This document shows, one piece after another, positions 1 through 7,274 of a stretch of 33,831 nt of DNA. The stretch covers positions 1-33,831 of the forward strand of contig JAEUSY010000054.1 of NCBI GenBank assembly GCA_016788295.1, given 5' to 3'. Below the pieces are notes generated by a model. The model was not told the origin of the DNA. It did no database searches and saw only the letters and a program-made list of their open reading frames with translations. Position 1 is the stretch's first letter; each line of letters starts with the position of its first letter. A program made the position numbers and the translations under genes. The stretch comes from Flavobacteriales bacterium (GTDB lineage: Bacteria; Bacteroidota; Bacteroidia; Flavobacteriales_F; PHOS-HE28).

Positions 1-161
1 ACGTGCGCGAGCCGGGCCTCGAAGTGCTTGCCCACGCTGTAGCTGTCCACCCAGGCCTGCTTGTCGGGCGCGAAGTCGCGCAGGTAGATGAGCAGGAAGC
101 CGTAGAGCATGAAGGCCCCCATGGTGAGGAAGCCAATGGCGATGTTGCGTTGTCCGTTCAT
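1..161 (-). CDS. Membrane protein, N-terminal part only (runs off the left edge)
   Basis: Reading leftward from an ATG at 161, an open frame of 53 codons continues off the window. It begins MNGQRNIAIGFLTMGAFM and continues with more hydrophobic residues (LYGFLLIYL), so residues 6-27 form one likely membrane helix. A polar stretch rich in charged and aromatic residues follows. I do not recognise the family. It lies downstream of the MFS-rhodanese gene on the same strand, separated by 161 bp. That gap holds a perfect 16-bp palindrome and a near-consensus -7 box, so it probably has its own regulated promoter. The start is supported by the absence of a better upstream ATG and the immediate membrane segment. 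Confidence 0.6.
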   Translation of the reverse strand, partial: MNGQRNIAIGFLTMGAFMLYGFLLIYLRDFAPDKQAWVDSYSVGKHFEARLAH

Positions 162-183
162 GGGGTGCGTTGTTGGAACGGAA

Positions 184-229
184 CAAAGTAAGTGAACACT
201 AACATACTTGGACGGTGACGATCGTCACC
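184..229 (-). promoter_or_regulatory. Candidate Crp/Fnr-type operator and -7 box upstream of the partial membrane gene
   Basis: Positions 214-229 read GGTGACGATCGTCACC, a perfect palindrome containing TGAC-N4-GTCA, the general shape of Crp/Fnr-family sites. On the minus strand TTACTTTG (184-191) is one mismatch from the Bacteroidota -7 box TAnnTTTG. If transcription starts a few bases downstream, near 179, the palindrome would be centred about 42 bases upstream, a typical activator position. A Crp/Fnr regulator is encoded at 1910-2473. The palindrome is seen directly; the link to that regulator is inference. Confidence 0.4.
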
Positions 230-322
230 TGGGCGGCAGTAAGGAAGGGGAACGGCCTTGGGCCAATGCGATGCAGCGGGTGTTCAGCGCGGCGCTGGTC
301 TGATGGGGTCAGACATGGCGGC

Positions 323-1807
323 TCACCGCCACCCCACTGTCCCGCCGCACAACCACCACGTGCGCCCGAAGCCGATGTCGCGCAACACCTGCGCGGCCTG
401 CGCACTGCGTCCGCCGCCTTTGGCGCACACGGTGATGATGCGCTCCCGGGGCGACCAGCTGCGCGCGCGTTCCAGCAATTCGGTGAGCGGGATGTTCACC
501 GCCTCGGGCAGATGCCCGCTGGCATATTCCTCCGGGCTGCGCACATCCACCACGCGCACATCGCTGCGTCCCAACAAGGGCTTCAGGTCTTCCGGCTCCA
601 GGCACTTGCGCTCGCTGGGCATGCGCAGCCATACCACGATGCCACTGAGCACCGTAACGGATCCGATGGCCAGGATGGAGGCCGTGATGCCGAAGCGGTC
701 GGCGATGAGGCCGGTGAGCAGCGCGCCGATGGCATAGCCCAGGTCGCGCCACAGGCGGAACACGCCCACGGCTTCGCTGCGTTGCTGCGGATGCGTGTGT
801 GCGGCGAGCACGGCCAGGAAGGTGGGGTAGACCAGTGCGGTGCCCAGACCGAGCGCGGCGCTGAGCGCGATGTACGCCGCTTGTGCGTGCACGAAGGGCA
901 GTCCGAGGATGGCCACGCCTTGCAGCACCATGCCGATGATGAGCAACGAACGGCGGTTCACCAGATCGGCGAGCTTGCCGGTGAAGAGCTGGCCGAGGCC
1001 CCACACGGCGGGGTACACGGCGGCAATGAGGCCGATGCGTTCCTGGCCGAGCCCTTCGTTGAGCAGCAACACGGGCAGCAGGCCCCACAGCATGCCATCA
1101 TTCAGGTTGTTCACCAGTCCGGCCTGCGTAACGCTGCCCAGCGTGCGGTGCGTGAGGCTGGTCTCCACGAACACGCGCTTCAGTTTGGGCAGTGCGCTTT
1201 GCGCGGCCTCGGCGGCCACGTGGTGCGTGGTGTCCTTCACCCACAGCACGGTCATCAACAGGCCGATCACCGCCAGCGCGATGCCCACCTGGAAGGGCAC
1301 GGGGCGCGGTCCGTAGTGCGCGGCGAGGTAGCCGGTGAGGAAGGCCATGCCCCCCACGGCGAGGTATCCGGCGAACTCGTTGAGGCCCATGGCGAGGCCG
1401 CGGTCCTGCTCGCCCACGAGGTCCATCTTCATCACCACCGTGCTGCTCCACGCGAAGCCCTGGTGGATGCCCAGCAGGATGTTGGCCGCCACGATCCAAG
1501 CCCATGCATCCGCGTAGATGAGCATGAAGGGCACGGGCAGCGCGAGCACCCAGCCGGTGACGAGCAGCGCTTTGCGTCCGTAGCGCGCGGCGAGCCTTCC
1601 GGTGAAGTAGTTGGCCAGCGCCTTGCTGACCCCGAAGGCCATGATGAAGCTGAGCGCCGCCGCGTGCGAGGCGATGCCGAACTCCAGTTCGGCGAGCACC
1701 GGCAGCACCGTGCGTTCAATGCCCACCATGCCGCCCACGAAGGCATTGACGATGACGAGCAGCGTGAACTGCTTCCAGTTGGCGCGGAGGCCGAGGGTGG
1801 GGTTCAT
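323..1807 (-). CDS. MFS transporter fused to a C-terminal rhodanese domain
   Basis: This 494-residue protein has a 12-helix major facilitator body over roughly residues 10-395 and a rhodanese domain over about 400-494. The rhodanese part shows the VVDVRSPEEYASGHLPEAVN core and an active-site loop CAKGGGRS with Cys461 and Arg467, so the sulfur-carrying cysteine is intact. The transporter would sit in the inner membrane with the rhodanese in the cytosol. The fusion suggests transport coupled to persulfide or other sulfur chemistry, but the substrate cannot be read from sequence. It follows the Crp/Fnr gene after about 100 bp on the same strand. A diverged copy of its first 18 codons lies at 2536-2589, upstream of the regulator. 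ATG at 1807 begins the family-like N-terminus directly before helix 1. Confidence 0.85.
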   Translation of the reverse strand: MNPTLGLRANWKQFTLLVIVNAFVGGMVGIERTVLPVLAELEFGIASHAAALSFIMAFGVSKALANYFTGRLAARYGRKALLVTGWVLALPVPFMLIYADAWAWIVAANILLGIHQGFAWSSTVVMKMDLVGEQDRGLAMGLNEFAGYLAVGGMAFLTGYLAAHYGPRPVPFQVGIALAVIGLLMTVLWVKDTTHHVAAEAAQSALPKLKRVFVETSLTHRTLGSVTQAGLVNNLNDGMLWGLLPVLLLNEGLGQERIGLIAAVYPAVWGLGQLFTGKLADLVNRRSLLIIGMVLQGVAILGLPFVHAQAAYIALSAALGLGTALVYPTFLAVLAAHTHPQQRSEAVGVFRLWRDLGYAIGALLTGLIADRFGITASILAIGSVTVLSGIVVWLRMPSERKCLEPEDLKPLLGRSDVRVVDVRSPEEYASGHLPEAVNIPLTELLERARSWSPRERIITVCAKGGGRSAQAAQVLRDIGFGRTWWLCGGTVGWR

Positions 1808-1909
1808 GGGCGGCGCGAACTTCCCGTGGTTCGTGCATCAGGGAAGGCCACCACAAAGCTCCCGCACCAGCGAAGGGGCGGATCTCTCAAATGATAAATA
1901 ACGCCGTGC

Positions 1910-2473
1910 TCACTTCACGCTGGCGCGGATGCGACTGAGGCTCACCTGCGTGATGCCGAGGTACGAGGCGATGTACTTGAGGGGCACGTGCTGCAGCAGC
2001 GGTGTGGCCTGTTCCAGCTCGCGATAGCGTTCGGTGGCGGACCTCAGCTGCAGGCTCTCGGCGCGGTGGATGGCGGCCACGTACTCGCGCACGATCAATT
2101 GGTGGAAGAGCCGCTCGATCTCCGGATGCGCATCGAAGAGGGCGAAGAGCGCCTGAGCGGGGATGCTCGCCAGGCGGATGTCCGTTACGGCGTGGATGCC
2201 TTTGGTGGTGGGCTGCGCGGTGAAGAGGCTCTCGGCCCGGATGATCATGTTGCCATCGTAGGCGAAGTGCTCCGTTACGTCGCGGTCGTTCTTGCGGTAG
2301 AAGATGCGTGCGATGCCCTCCTCCACGAAGTAGAGGGTGCGGCAGGCGGTGCCCGGGCGCTGGATCAGCTTGTCCTTCGGGTGTTCCTGCACGCTGATGA
2401 TCGTGCGCAGCGCATCCACATCGCTCGCGCTGAGCGGATGGATGCGTTGGAGGTGGTTGAGGATCTCCGTCAT
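1910..2473 (-). CDS. Crp/Fnr family transcriptional regulator
   Basis: This 187-residue protein has an N-terminal cyclic-nucleotide-binding fold (about residues 20-115, including the beta-roll stretch GTACRTLYFVEEGIARIFYR) and a C-terminal helix-turn-helix with VPLKYIASYLGITQVSLSRI. The ending is short, as is common in Bacteroidota members. No four-cysteine iron-sulfur signature is present, so it is not a classical oxygen-sensing Fnr. Its ATG overlaps the stop of a 39-codon remnant ORF (2470-2589) in an ATGA arrangement. It precedes the MFS-rhodanese gene and follows the TauE/SafE exporter, which suggests it controls this sulfur-related segment. The palindrome at 214-229 is a candidate target. 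The effector is unknown. Confidence 0.85.
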   Translation of the reverse strand: MTEILNHLQRIHPLSASDVDALRTIISVQEHPKDKLIQRPGTACRTLYFVEEGIARIFYRKNDRDVTEHFAYDGNMIIRAESLFTAQPTTKGIHAVTDIRLASIPAQALFALFDAHPEIERLFHQLIVREYVAAIHRAESLQLRSATERYRELEQATPLLQHVPLKYIASYLGITQVSLSRIRASVK

Positions 2474-2589
2474 CGCGAGCCGTCATTACGCTTCAACTGA
2501 ATACACACGAAGTCGCTCGCTGACGCCATATCGGGAACGAGCAGGGTGACCTGCTTCCAGTGGGCGCGGAGGCCGAGGGTGGTGATCAT
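2470..2589 (-). pseudogene. Remnant 5' end of an MFS-rhodanese gene copy (39-codon ORF)
   Basis: An ATG at 2589 opens a 39-codon frame beginning MITTLGLRAHWKQVTLLV. The intact MFS gene at 1807 begins MNPTLGLRANWKQFTLLV: 14 of 18 residues are identical and the DNA is clearly similar. Similarity then stops and the frame continues with unrelated residues to a TGA at 2470-2472 that overlaps the Crp/Fnr start codon. This is best read as a decayed 5' fragment of a second MFS copy, left when DNA carrying the regulator was inserted or rearranged. It could still act as a small leader ORF coupled to the regulator. Confidence 0.7.
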
Positions 2590-2599
2590 GGGGTGCGGA

Positions 2600-3367
2600 T
2601 CAGATGATGCCTGTGGCGAGCAGCACGGCAATGGCGAGGATCAACACACCCACGATGAGCTGTACGCCGCGCATGGTCACCTTGGGGATGAGCTTCTTGC
2701 CCCACCACGCACCGATGAATGCCGCCAGCGTTGCGGCGGTCAACAAGGGCCATTGGTCCTGGATGCCGTTCATGGATCCGCCGCGCAGGTAGGTGGGGAG
2801 CCGCGTGAGGTCCACCAAACACGCAATGGCCACACCACTTGCGATAAAGGCTTCCTTGCCGAGACCACTACGCAGGAGGAACGCGCTGCGCAGTGCGCCC
2901 TGGTGTCCGCTCAGTCCGCCGAAGAAGCCGCTGATCAGTCCGCCGGGCACCATCCAGTTCGATGGGAGCGAGAGGGTGTTCAAGGTCTTCGAGAGCTCGA
3001 AAAGGCCGAACACGAGCATGAGCCCGGCAATGACGAGATCGAGCGGGTCCACGGGATGCAGCACACCTTGATACAATGCATCGCGCGTGCCGAGCAGGAG
3101 CATGAGCCGCGCGCCGAGGTAAGCGCCCAGGATGCCGGGCACACCGAAGCGCAGGACCGTGGACCACTGGATATCCTTCCACAGCAGCCCCAGTTTGAAG
3201 AGGTTGTTGAGCAGGTGCACCACGGCGGTGAGCAGGATGGCCACCTCCAGCGGGAAGAAGAGCGCGAAGACCGGCAGCAGCAGGGTGCCAAGCCCAAAGC
3301 CGCTGATCAGCGTAACAAGCGAGGCGGCGAGCGCAACTGCGGGGATGAGGAGGAGGGAGGCGTCCAT
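2600..3367 (-). CDS. Sulfite exporter TauE/SafE family membrane protein
   Basis: From ATG 3367 this is 255 residues; a GTG at 3376 would add three. It has about eight hydrophobic segments and the internal-repeat architecture of TauE/SafE: an N-terminal SGFGLGTLLLPVFALFFP and a second half with GGLISGFFGGLSGHQGALRS. Family members export sulfite, sulfoacetate or related sulfur anions, or act as uncharacterised permeases. It starts 21 bp after the DinB-like gene and precedes the Crp/Fnr and MFS-rhodanese genes on the same strand, so sulfur-compound export is a reasonable guess. The exact substrate is not shown by the sequence. Confidence 0.82.
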   Translation of the reverse strand: MDASLLLIPAVALAASLVTLISGFGLGTLLLPVFALFFPLEVAILLTAVVHLLNNLFKLGLLWKDIQWSTVLRFGVPGILGAYLGARLMLLLGTRDALYQGVLHPVDPLDLVIAGLMLVFGLFELSKTLNTLSLPSNWMVPGGLISGFFGGLSGHQGALRSAFLLRSGLGKEAFIASGVAIACLVDLTRLPTYLRGGSMNGIQDQWPLLTAATLAAFIGAWWGKKLIPKVTMRGVQLIVGVLILAIAVLLATGII

Positions 3368-3388
3368 CGGTCGCACCGGATGTGGGCC

Positions 3389-3841
3389 CTATCCGTACTT
3401 CACCACCATGGCCAGCTGCCCGGCGTGGTAGGCCGTGTGCGTCACGATGCGGCCTAGCGCTTCGGCCTTGGTCTTCCGCCCGAACTCCTTCGTTTCGATC
3501 ACCGTGTCCCAGTCGGCATCGGGCGTAGCCTCGATGGCGCGGCGCACTGTATCAGCGCTTTCCTGAACATAGGCTTTCAGCGCGTCCAGGTCGGTCCACT
3601 CGCCGGTATCATGTCCCTTGGCCACGGTGCTGGCGTGCACGTTCACGCCTTGCAGCCCGAACACGTTCTTCGCGAAGAGCAGCTCCACGTCGCCGATGTG
3701 GCGGATGAGAAAGCCTGCGCTGTTGGGCGAGGGCACGAGCTTCTTCGTCAGGTCGGCCGCGGTGAGCGTGTCGAGCACCTTGGTGAAGCGGGTGCGGCCT
3801 TCGGTGAAGAGGTCGAGGAGGGAGGCGGTGCGGGGTTCCAT
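3389..3841 (-). CDS. DinB family (four-helix bundle, metal-binding) protein
   Basis: This 150-residue protein has the DinB/YfiT layout: His48 in the IRHIGDVE motif and His135 and His139 in THTAYHAGQ form the usual three-histidine metal site. DinB-fold enzymes include thiol-dependent transferases and many proteins of unknown function. It begins 12 bp after the ACR3 pump stop codon and is followed after 21 bp by the TauE/SafE gene, so it is very likely cotranscribed with the arsenic genes. A thiol-linked detoxification role is plausible from the neighbourhood but unproven. Confidence 0.82.
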   Translation of the reverse strand: MEPRTASLLDLFTEGRTRFTKVLDTLTAADLTKKLVPSPNSAGFLIRHIGDVELLFAKNVFGLQGVNVHASTVAKGHDTGEWTDLDALKAYVQESADTVRRAIEATPDADWDTVIETKEFGRKTKAEALGRIVTHTAYHAGQLAMVVKYG

Positions 3842-3853
3842 GGCTTGAAGATA

Positions 3854-4897
<1,044 letters not shown>

Positions 4898-4913
4898 GGA
4901 ATGGACTGCTCAT

Positions 4914-5000
4914 TCACCACAGAGGCACAGAGGACACAGAGAGGTGGGTCAACAGCCGCTGCAGCTTGGGTGCTCCGTGACCTCTGTATCTCTGTGGTGA
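4914..5000. repeat. 28-bp imperfect inverted repeat between ACR3 and phosphatase genes
   Basis: The arm at 4914-4941 (TCACCACAGAGGCACAGAGG...) is the reverse complement of 4973-5000 at 24 of 28 positions, with a 31-bp loop. The arms consist of CACAGAG-like units. Short intergenic elements of this ACCACAGAGGCACAGAGG type occur in many bacterial genomes, from general knowledge. The hairpin lies inside the presumed ars transcript and could act as a processing or attenuation structure. Confidence 0.75.
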
Positions 5001-5004
5001 GTTT

Positions 5005-5682
5005 TCATCGCGCGGCCTGCTGCATAACGTACCATAGCTCCGCCGCGATCTGCAAGCAGCGTTCATCGTATCGCGCGGCTTCCTCCGGAGTGCCATCGGC
5101 CTCCTTGGGGTCGATGTAGGGCAGGCTCACGCGGTCCAGCGCGCCACGCACGATGGGGCAGTTGGTGTCGGCCTCCGAGCAGGTCATCACGGCGCAGAAG
5201 TCTTTCTGGGGGTTCGCTGGGTCATCGTACTTCTTGCTCCAGCATTGCTCGGGATTCCTTTCGTTGCTGAAGGACACCGCGTACACCGGATTCTTCCCAT
5301 CCGGCTTCACCACGTGGAAGCCTGCGCGTTCCACCGCAGCCACCGCGCGTGGGTTGAAGGCCGTGGCCTCGGTGCCTCCGCTGTACATGCGCACATGGTC
5401 CTGGCCGATGCTCCATGCCGCGGTGGCCGCCCACAGCTGGCTCAGGTGACTGCGCCGGCTGTTGTGCGTGCAGATGAAGGTGAGGTCGGCGGTGGCACCG
5501 GCGGCCTTGCGCTCCTTCACGAAGGCGGCGATGAGGTCCAGGCTTTCCTTGCGTTCCGCGGGGATGGCGGCCACGGCGGGCAGAACGCGGTCGTTCACAT
5601 AGCGTTGCAGGTCGGGATGCAGGGTGCGGTCCATGGGTGTGGAGGGCGTGAGCAGTGAGAGCAGCAGGGTGGGTATCAGCAT
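5005..5682 (-). CDS. Low-molecular-weight phosphatase-like protein, probable arsenate reductase (ArsC type)
   Basis: Read from ATG 5682 this is 225 residues. The P-loop CTHNSRRS (Cys71, Arg77) is the C-x5-R active site of low-molecular-weight tyrosine phosphatases and thioredoxin-coupled arsenate reductases. Further cysteines (FCAVMTCSEADTNCP) could pass on the disulfide during arsenate reduction. In an ars series, reduction of arsenate to arsenite for the neighbouring pump and methylase is the likely role. The first 16 residues (MLIPTLLLSLLTPSTP) are hydrophobic and unlike cytosolic relatives, so the true start may be the ATG at 5634. A further upstream frame to 5730 would overlap arsM and is less likely. 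Confidence 0.8.
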   Translation of the reverse strand: MLIPTLLLSLLTPSTPMDRTLHPDLQRYVNDRVLPAVAAIPAERKESLDLIAAFVKERKAAGATADLTFICTHNSRRSHLSQLWAATAAWSIGQDHVRMYSGGTEATAFNPRAVAAVERAGFHVVKPDGKNPVYAVSFSNERNPEQCWSKKYDDPANPQKDFCAVMTCSEADTNCPIVRGALDRVSLPYIDPKEADGTPEEAARYDERCLQIAAELWYVMQQAAR

Positions 5683-5702
5683 GGCGTGCGGCTTATGTTG
5701 GT

Positions 5703-6653
5703 TCAGCAGCAGCCCGCACCCAGGTCGCAACCGGGCAGGGCATGCACACCTTCGGGGTTGGTCGCTTTGTCACTCCGGGCTTGACCCTCTTTGTCACTCC
5801 GGGCTTGACCCGGAGTCGCACCCACGCCACTGCCACAACAGTCCACGCTGCTCTTGCGCGCGAACACGGTGATGCTGTAGATGCCGGTGCCGCTGGCCTT
5901 GAAGGCGGCGAGCTCCTCCGCGTTGAGGTAGTTGCGGAGGATGTCATCGGGTACCACGATGGGCTTGCGCTTCTGCACCGTGATGTCGAGGAAGCCGAGG
6001 TCGCGGATGATGCCGAGGTACTCGCTCTCCTGCAGCGCTCCGCTCACGCAACCCGCGTACATCTCCGCTGCGCCTTGTATGGCGGGAGGCAGTTCGCCCA
6101 CCAGCACCACATCGCTGATGCTGAAGTGCCCACCTGGCTTCAGCACGCGCAGCACCTCGCTCAGCGCCTGGCGCTTGTTGGGCACCAGGTTCAGCACGCA
6201 GTTGCTCACCACCACATCCACCATGCAGGCACTTAGTGGCAATGCTTCGATGTCGCCCTGCCGGAACTCCACGTTCTGGTAGTCCAGCTTGCGGGCGTTG
6301 TCCTTTGCCTTGGCGATCATCTCGGGGGTGAAGTCCACGCCGATCACGCGTCCGTCGGGACCGGTGGCCGCGCGGGCCACGAAGCAGTCGTTACCGGCGC
6401 CGCTGCCCAGGTCGAGCACGGTATCGCCGGGCTTGATCTGCGCGAACTCGGTGGGCAGTCCGCAGCCCAGGGAGAGGTCGGCGTCGGGATTGTAGCCTTC
6501 GAGCTTCGTGTAGTCGTCGCTCATGATGGTGGCCACTTCGGTACTGCATCCACCGGCGCCGCAGCAGCTGCTGGCATTGGTGGCCTTGTCCTGTTTGGCG
6601 ATCTCCGCGTACTTGGCGCGGACGAGGTCCTTTGTTTCTTGTGCGGTGTTCAT
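5703..6653 (-). CDS. arsM: Arsenite S-adenosylmethionine methyltransferase
   Basis: This 316-residue protein has the SAM-binding motif DLGSGAGND (81-89) and the three ArsM cysteines in LGCG (Cys64), SNCVLNL (Cys152) and AGCVSGA (Cys202). It methylates arsenite bound to these thiols, forming methyl and dimethyl arsenicals. An extra CC pair occurs at residues 30-31. The C-terminus is unusual: after DCCGSG (271-276) there are two in-frame 8-residue copies of GQARSDK(E/A), encoded by a REP-like palindromic repeat, and then PGCDLGAGCC. ATG 6653 gives the family-like N-terminus; the upstream open frame is non-homologous repeat DNA. It starts 40 bp after arsR and ends 20 bp before the phosphatase. 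Confidence 0.93.
   Translation of the reverse strand: MNTAQETKDLVRAKYAEIAKQDKATNASSCCGAGGCSTEVATIMSDDYTKLEGYNPDADLSLGCGLPTEFAQIKPGDTVLDLGSGAGNDCFVARAATGPDGRVIGVDFTPEMIAKAKDNARKLDYQNVEFRQGDIEALPLSACMVDVVVSNCVLNLVPNKRQALSEVLRVLKPGGHFSISDVVLVGELPPAIQGAAEMYAGCVSGALQESEYLGIIRDLGFLDITVQKRKPIVVPDDILRNYLNAEELAAFKASGTGIYSITVFARKSSVDCCGSGVGATPGQARSDKEGQARSDKATNPEGVHALPGCDLGAGCC
5765..5815. repeat. Two tandem copies of a REP-like palindrome inside the arsM coding sequence
   Basis: A 23-bp unit starts at 5765 and again at 5789, giving a period of 24 bp. The second copy is complete, with arms CTCCGGG (5797-5803) and CCCGGAG (5809-5815) around the loop CTTGA; the first lacks the right arm. The 24-bp period keeps the arsM frame and adds eight codons per copy. 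A third copy lies at 6664-6682 outside the gene. The sequence resembles the dispersed CCGGGCTTGACCCGG-type REP elements known from other bacteria. Confidence 0.88.
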
Positions 6654-6663
6654 GGGGTTGTCT

Positions 6664-6682
6664 CTCCGGGCTTGACCCGGAG
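6664..6682. repeat. REP-like palindrome between arsR and arsM
   Basis: Arms CTCCGGG (6664-6670) and CCCGGAG (6676-6682) flank the loop CTTGA, and the identity with the intragenic copies extends a few bases further into GTCGC. The element occupies half of the 40-bp gap between arsR and arsM and would form a hairpin in the transcript, where it could affect relative expression or mRNA stability. Confidence 0.82.
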
Positions 6683-6693
6683 TCGCGTTGATG

Positions 6694-7023
6694 TTAGCAG
6701 CAGCTATCAATGGGTTTGTAAGCGGCGAAGAGCTTCGCGAAAGCGGCCTGTGCCTTGGCCCAGGCCTTCGGTTCAATGCAGTAGCACACGCTGGTGCCTT
6801 CCACGGTGCCGGTGATCAGGCCGGCGTCCTTCAGCTCGCGCAGGTGCTGGCTGATGGTGGCCTGTGCCAACCCCAGTTCCTCCACCAGACTGCCGCACAC
6901 GCAGGCGTTCTGTTTCAGCAGGTGGTGCAGAATGGCAATGCGCGCGGGATGCCCCAGCACCTTGGCCCATGTGGCCAGCTGGTTCTGTTGCGCGGTAAAG
7001 AGGTCCGTTTTGGTAACACCCAT
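6694..7023 (-). CDS. arsR: ArsR/SmtB family arsenic-responsive repressor
   Basis: This 109-residue winged-helix protein has the ArsR recognition region LVEELGLAQATISQHLRELK (residues 46-65). Cys41 and Cys43 in NACVCGSL match the CxC arsenite site of classical ArsR in the helix before the DNA-reading helix. Additional CYC (80-82) and C-terminal SCC (107-109) cysteines may add thiol ligands. It is the first gene of the minus-strand ars series and should repress it until arsenite binds. Two operator-like palindromes lie 16-60 bp upstream of its ATG. The length is typical. Confidence 0.92.
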   Translation of the reverse strand: MGVTKTDLFTAQQNQLATWAKVLGHPARIAILHHLLKQNACVCGSLVEELGLAQATISQHLRELKDAGLITGTVEGTSVCYCIEPKAWAKAQAAFAKLFAAYKPIDSCC

Positions 7024-7038
7024 GGGCTGTGCGAATAG

Positions 7039-7083
7039 ATCGCAATATTACGATGAAGTGGACCTGCATCGTAATATGCCGAT
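7039..7083 (-). promoter_or_regulatory. Candidate double ArsR operator
   Basis: Two similar near-palindromes occur at 7039-7054 (ATCGCAATATTACGAT) and 7068-7083 (ATCGTAATATGCCGAT), with starts 29 bp apart. Together they also give a perfect 11-bp inverted repeat, 7045-7055 against 7067-7077. They lie immediately upstream of the arsR ATG (7023). Within the first copy the minus strand reads TAATATTG, one mismatch from the -7 box TAnnTTTG, so a bound repressor would cover the promoter. Symmetry and position are seen directly; ArsR binding is inferred. Confidence 0.68.
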
Positions 7084-7195
7084 AAAAGGATCACCTCACA
7101 CTTGGATGCCTGAGCAGGTCTCGGCACTGCGCCACCTGCCTCCACGGACCTTACCCAACCATCTCCCCAACGCCCCTTTGGTCCATTCCAACTTC

Positions 7196-7230
7196 CACAT
7201 TCTACATTCTACATTCTTCATTCCCCATTC
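7196..7230. repeat. 7-bp tandem repeat (five NNCATTC units)
   Basis: Five consecutive heptamers ending CATTC run from 7196 to 7230 inside a pyrimidine-rich stretch (about 7140-7260) between the end of the LPS permease gene and the ars promoter region. No protein-coding potential is credible here. It is a small simple-sequence array. Confidence 0.75.
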
Positions 7231-7274
7231 CCCACACCCCATAACATCCCCCCTCCACACCACCGCGCCTCTCC

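Noticed and set aside
215..1894. 559-codon plus-strand open frame
   Set aside because: It is antisense to the MFS-rhodanese gene; its His/Ala/Glu-rich composition and lack of domains mark it as a GC-driven shadow.
5765..5815. Possible frameshift or assembly error in arsM
   Set aside because: The repeat period is exactly 24 bp, the frame is kept, and a terminal cysteine-rich motif follows, so an in-frame repeat insertion is more likely.
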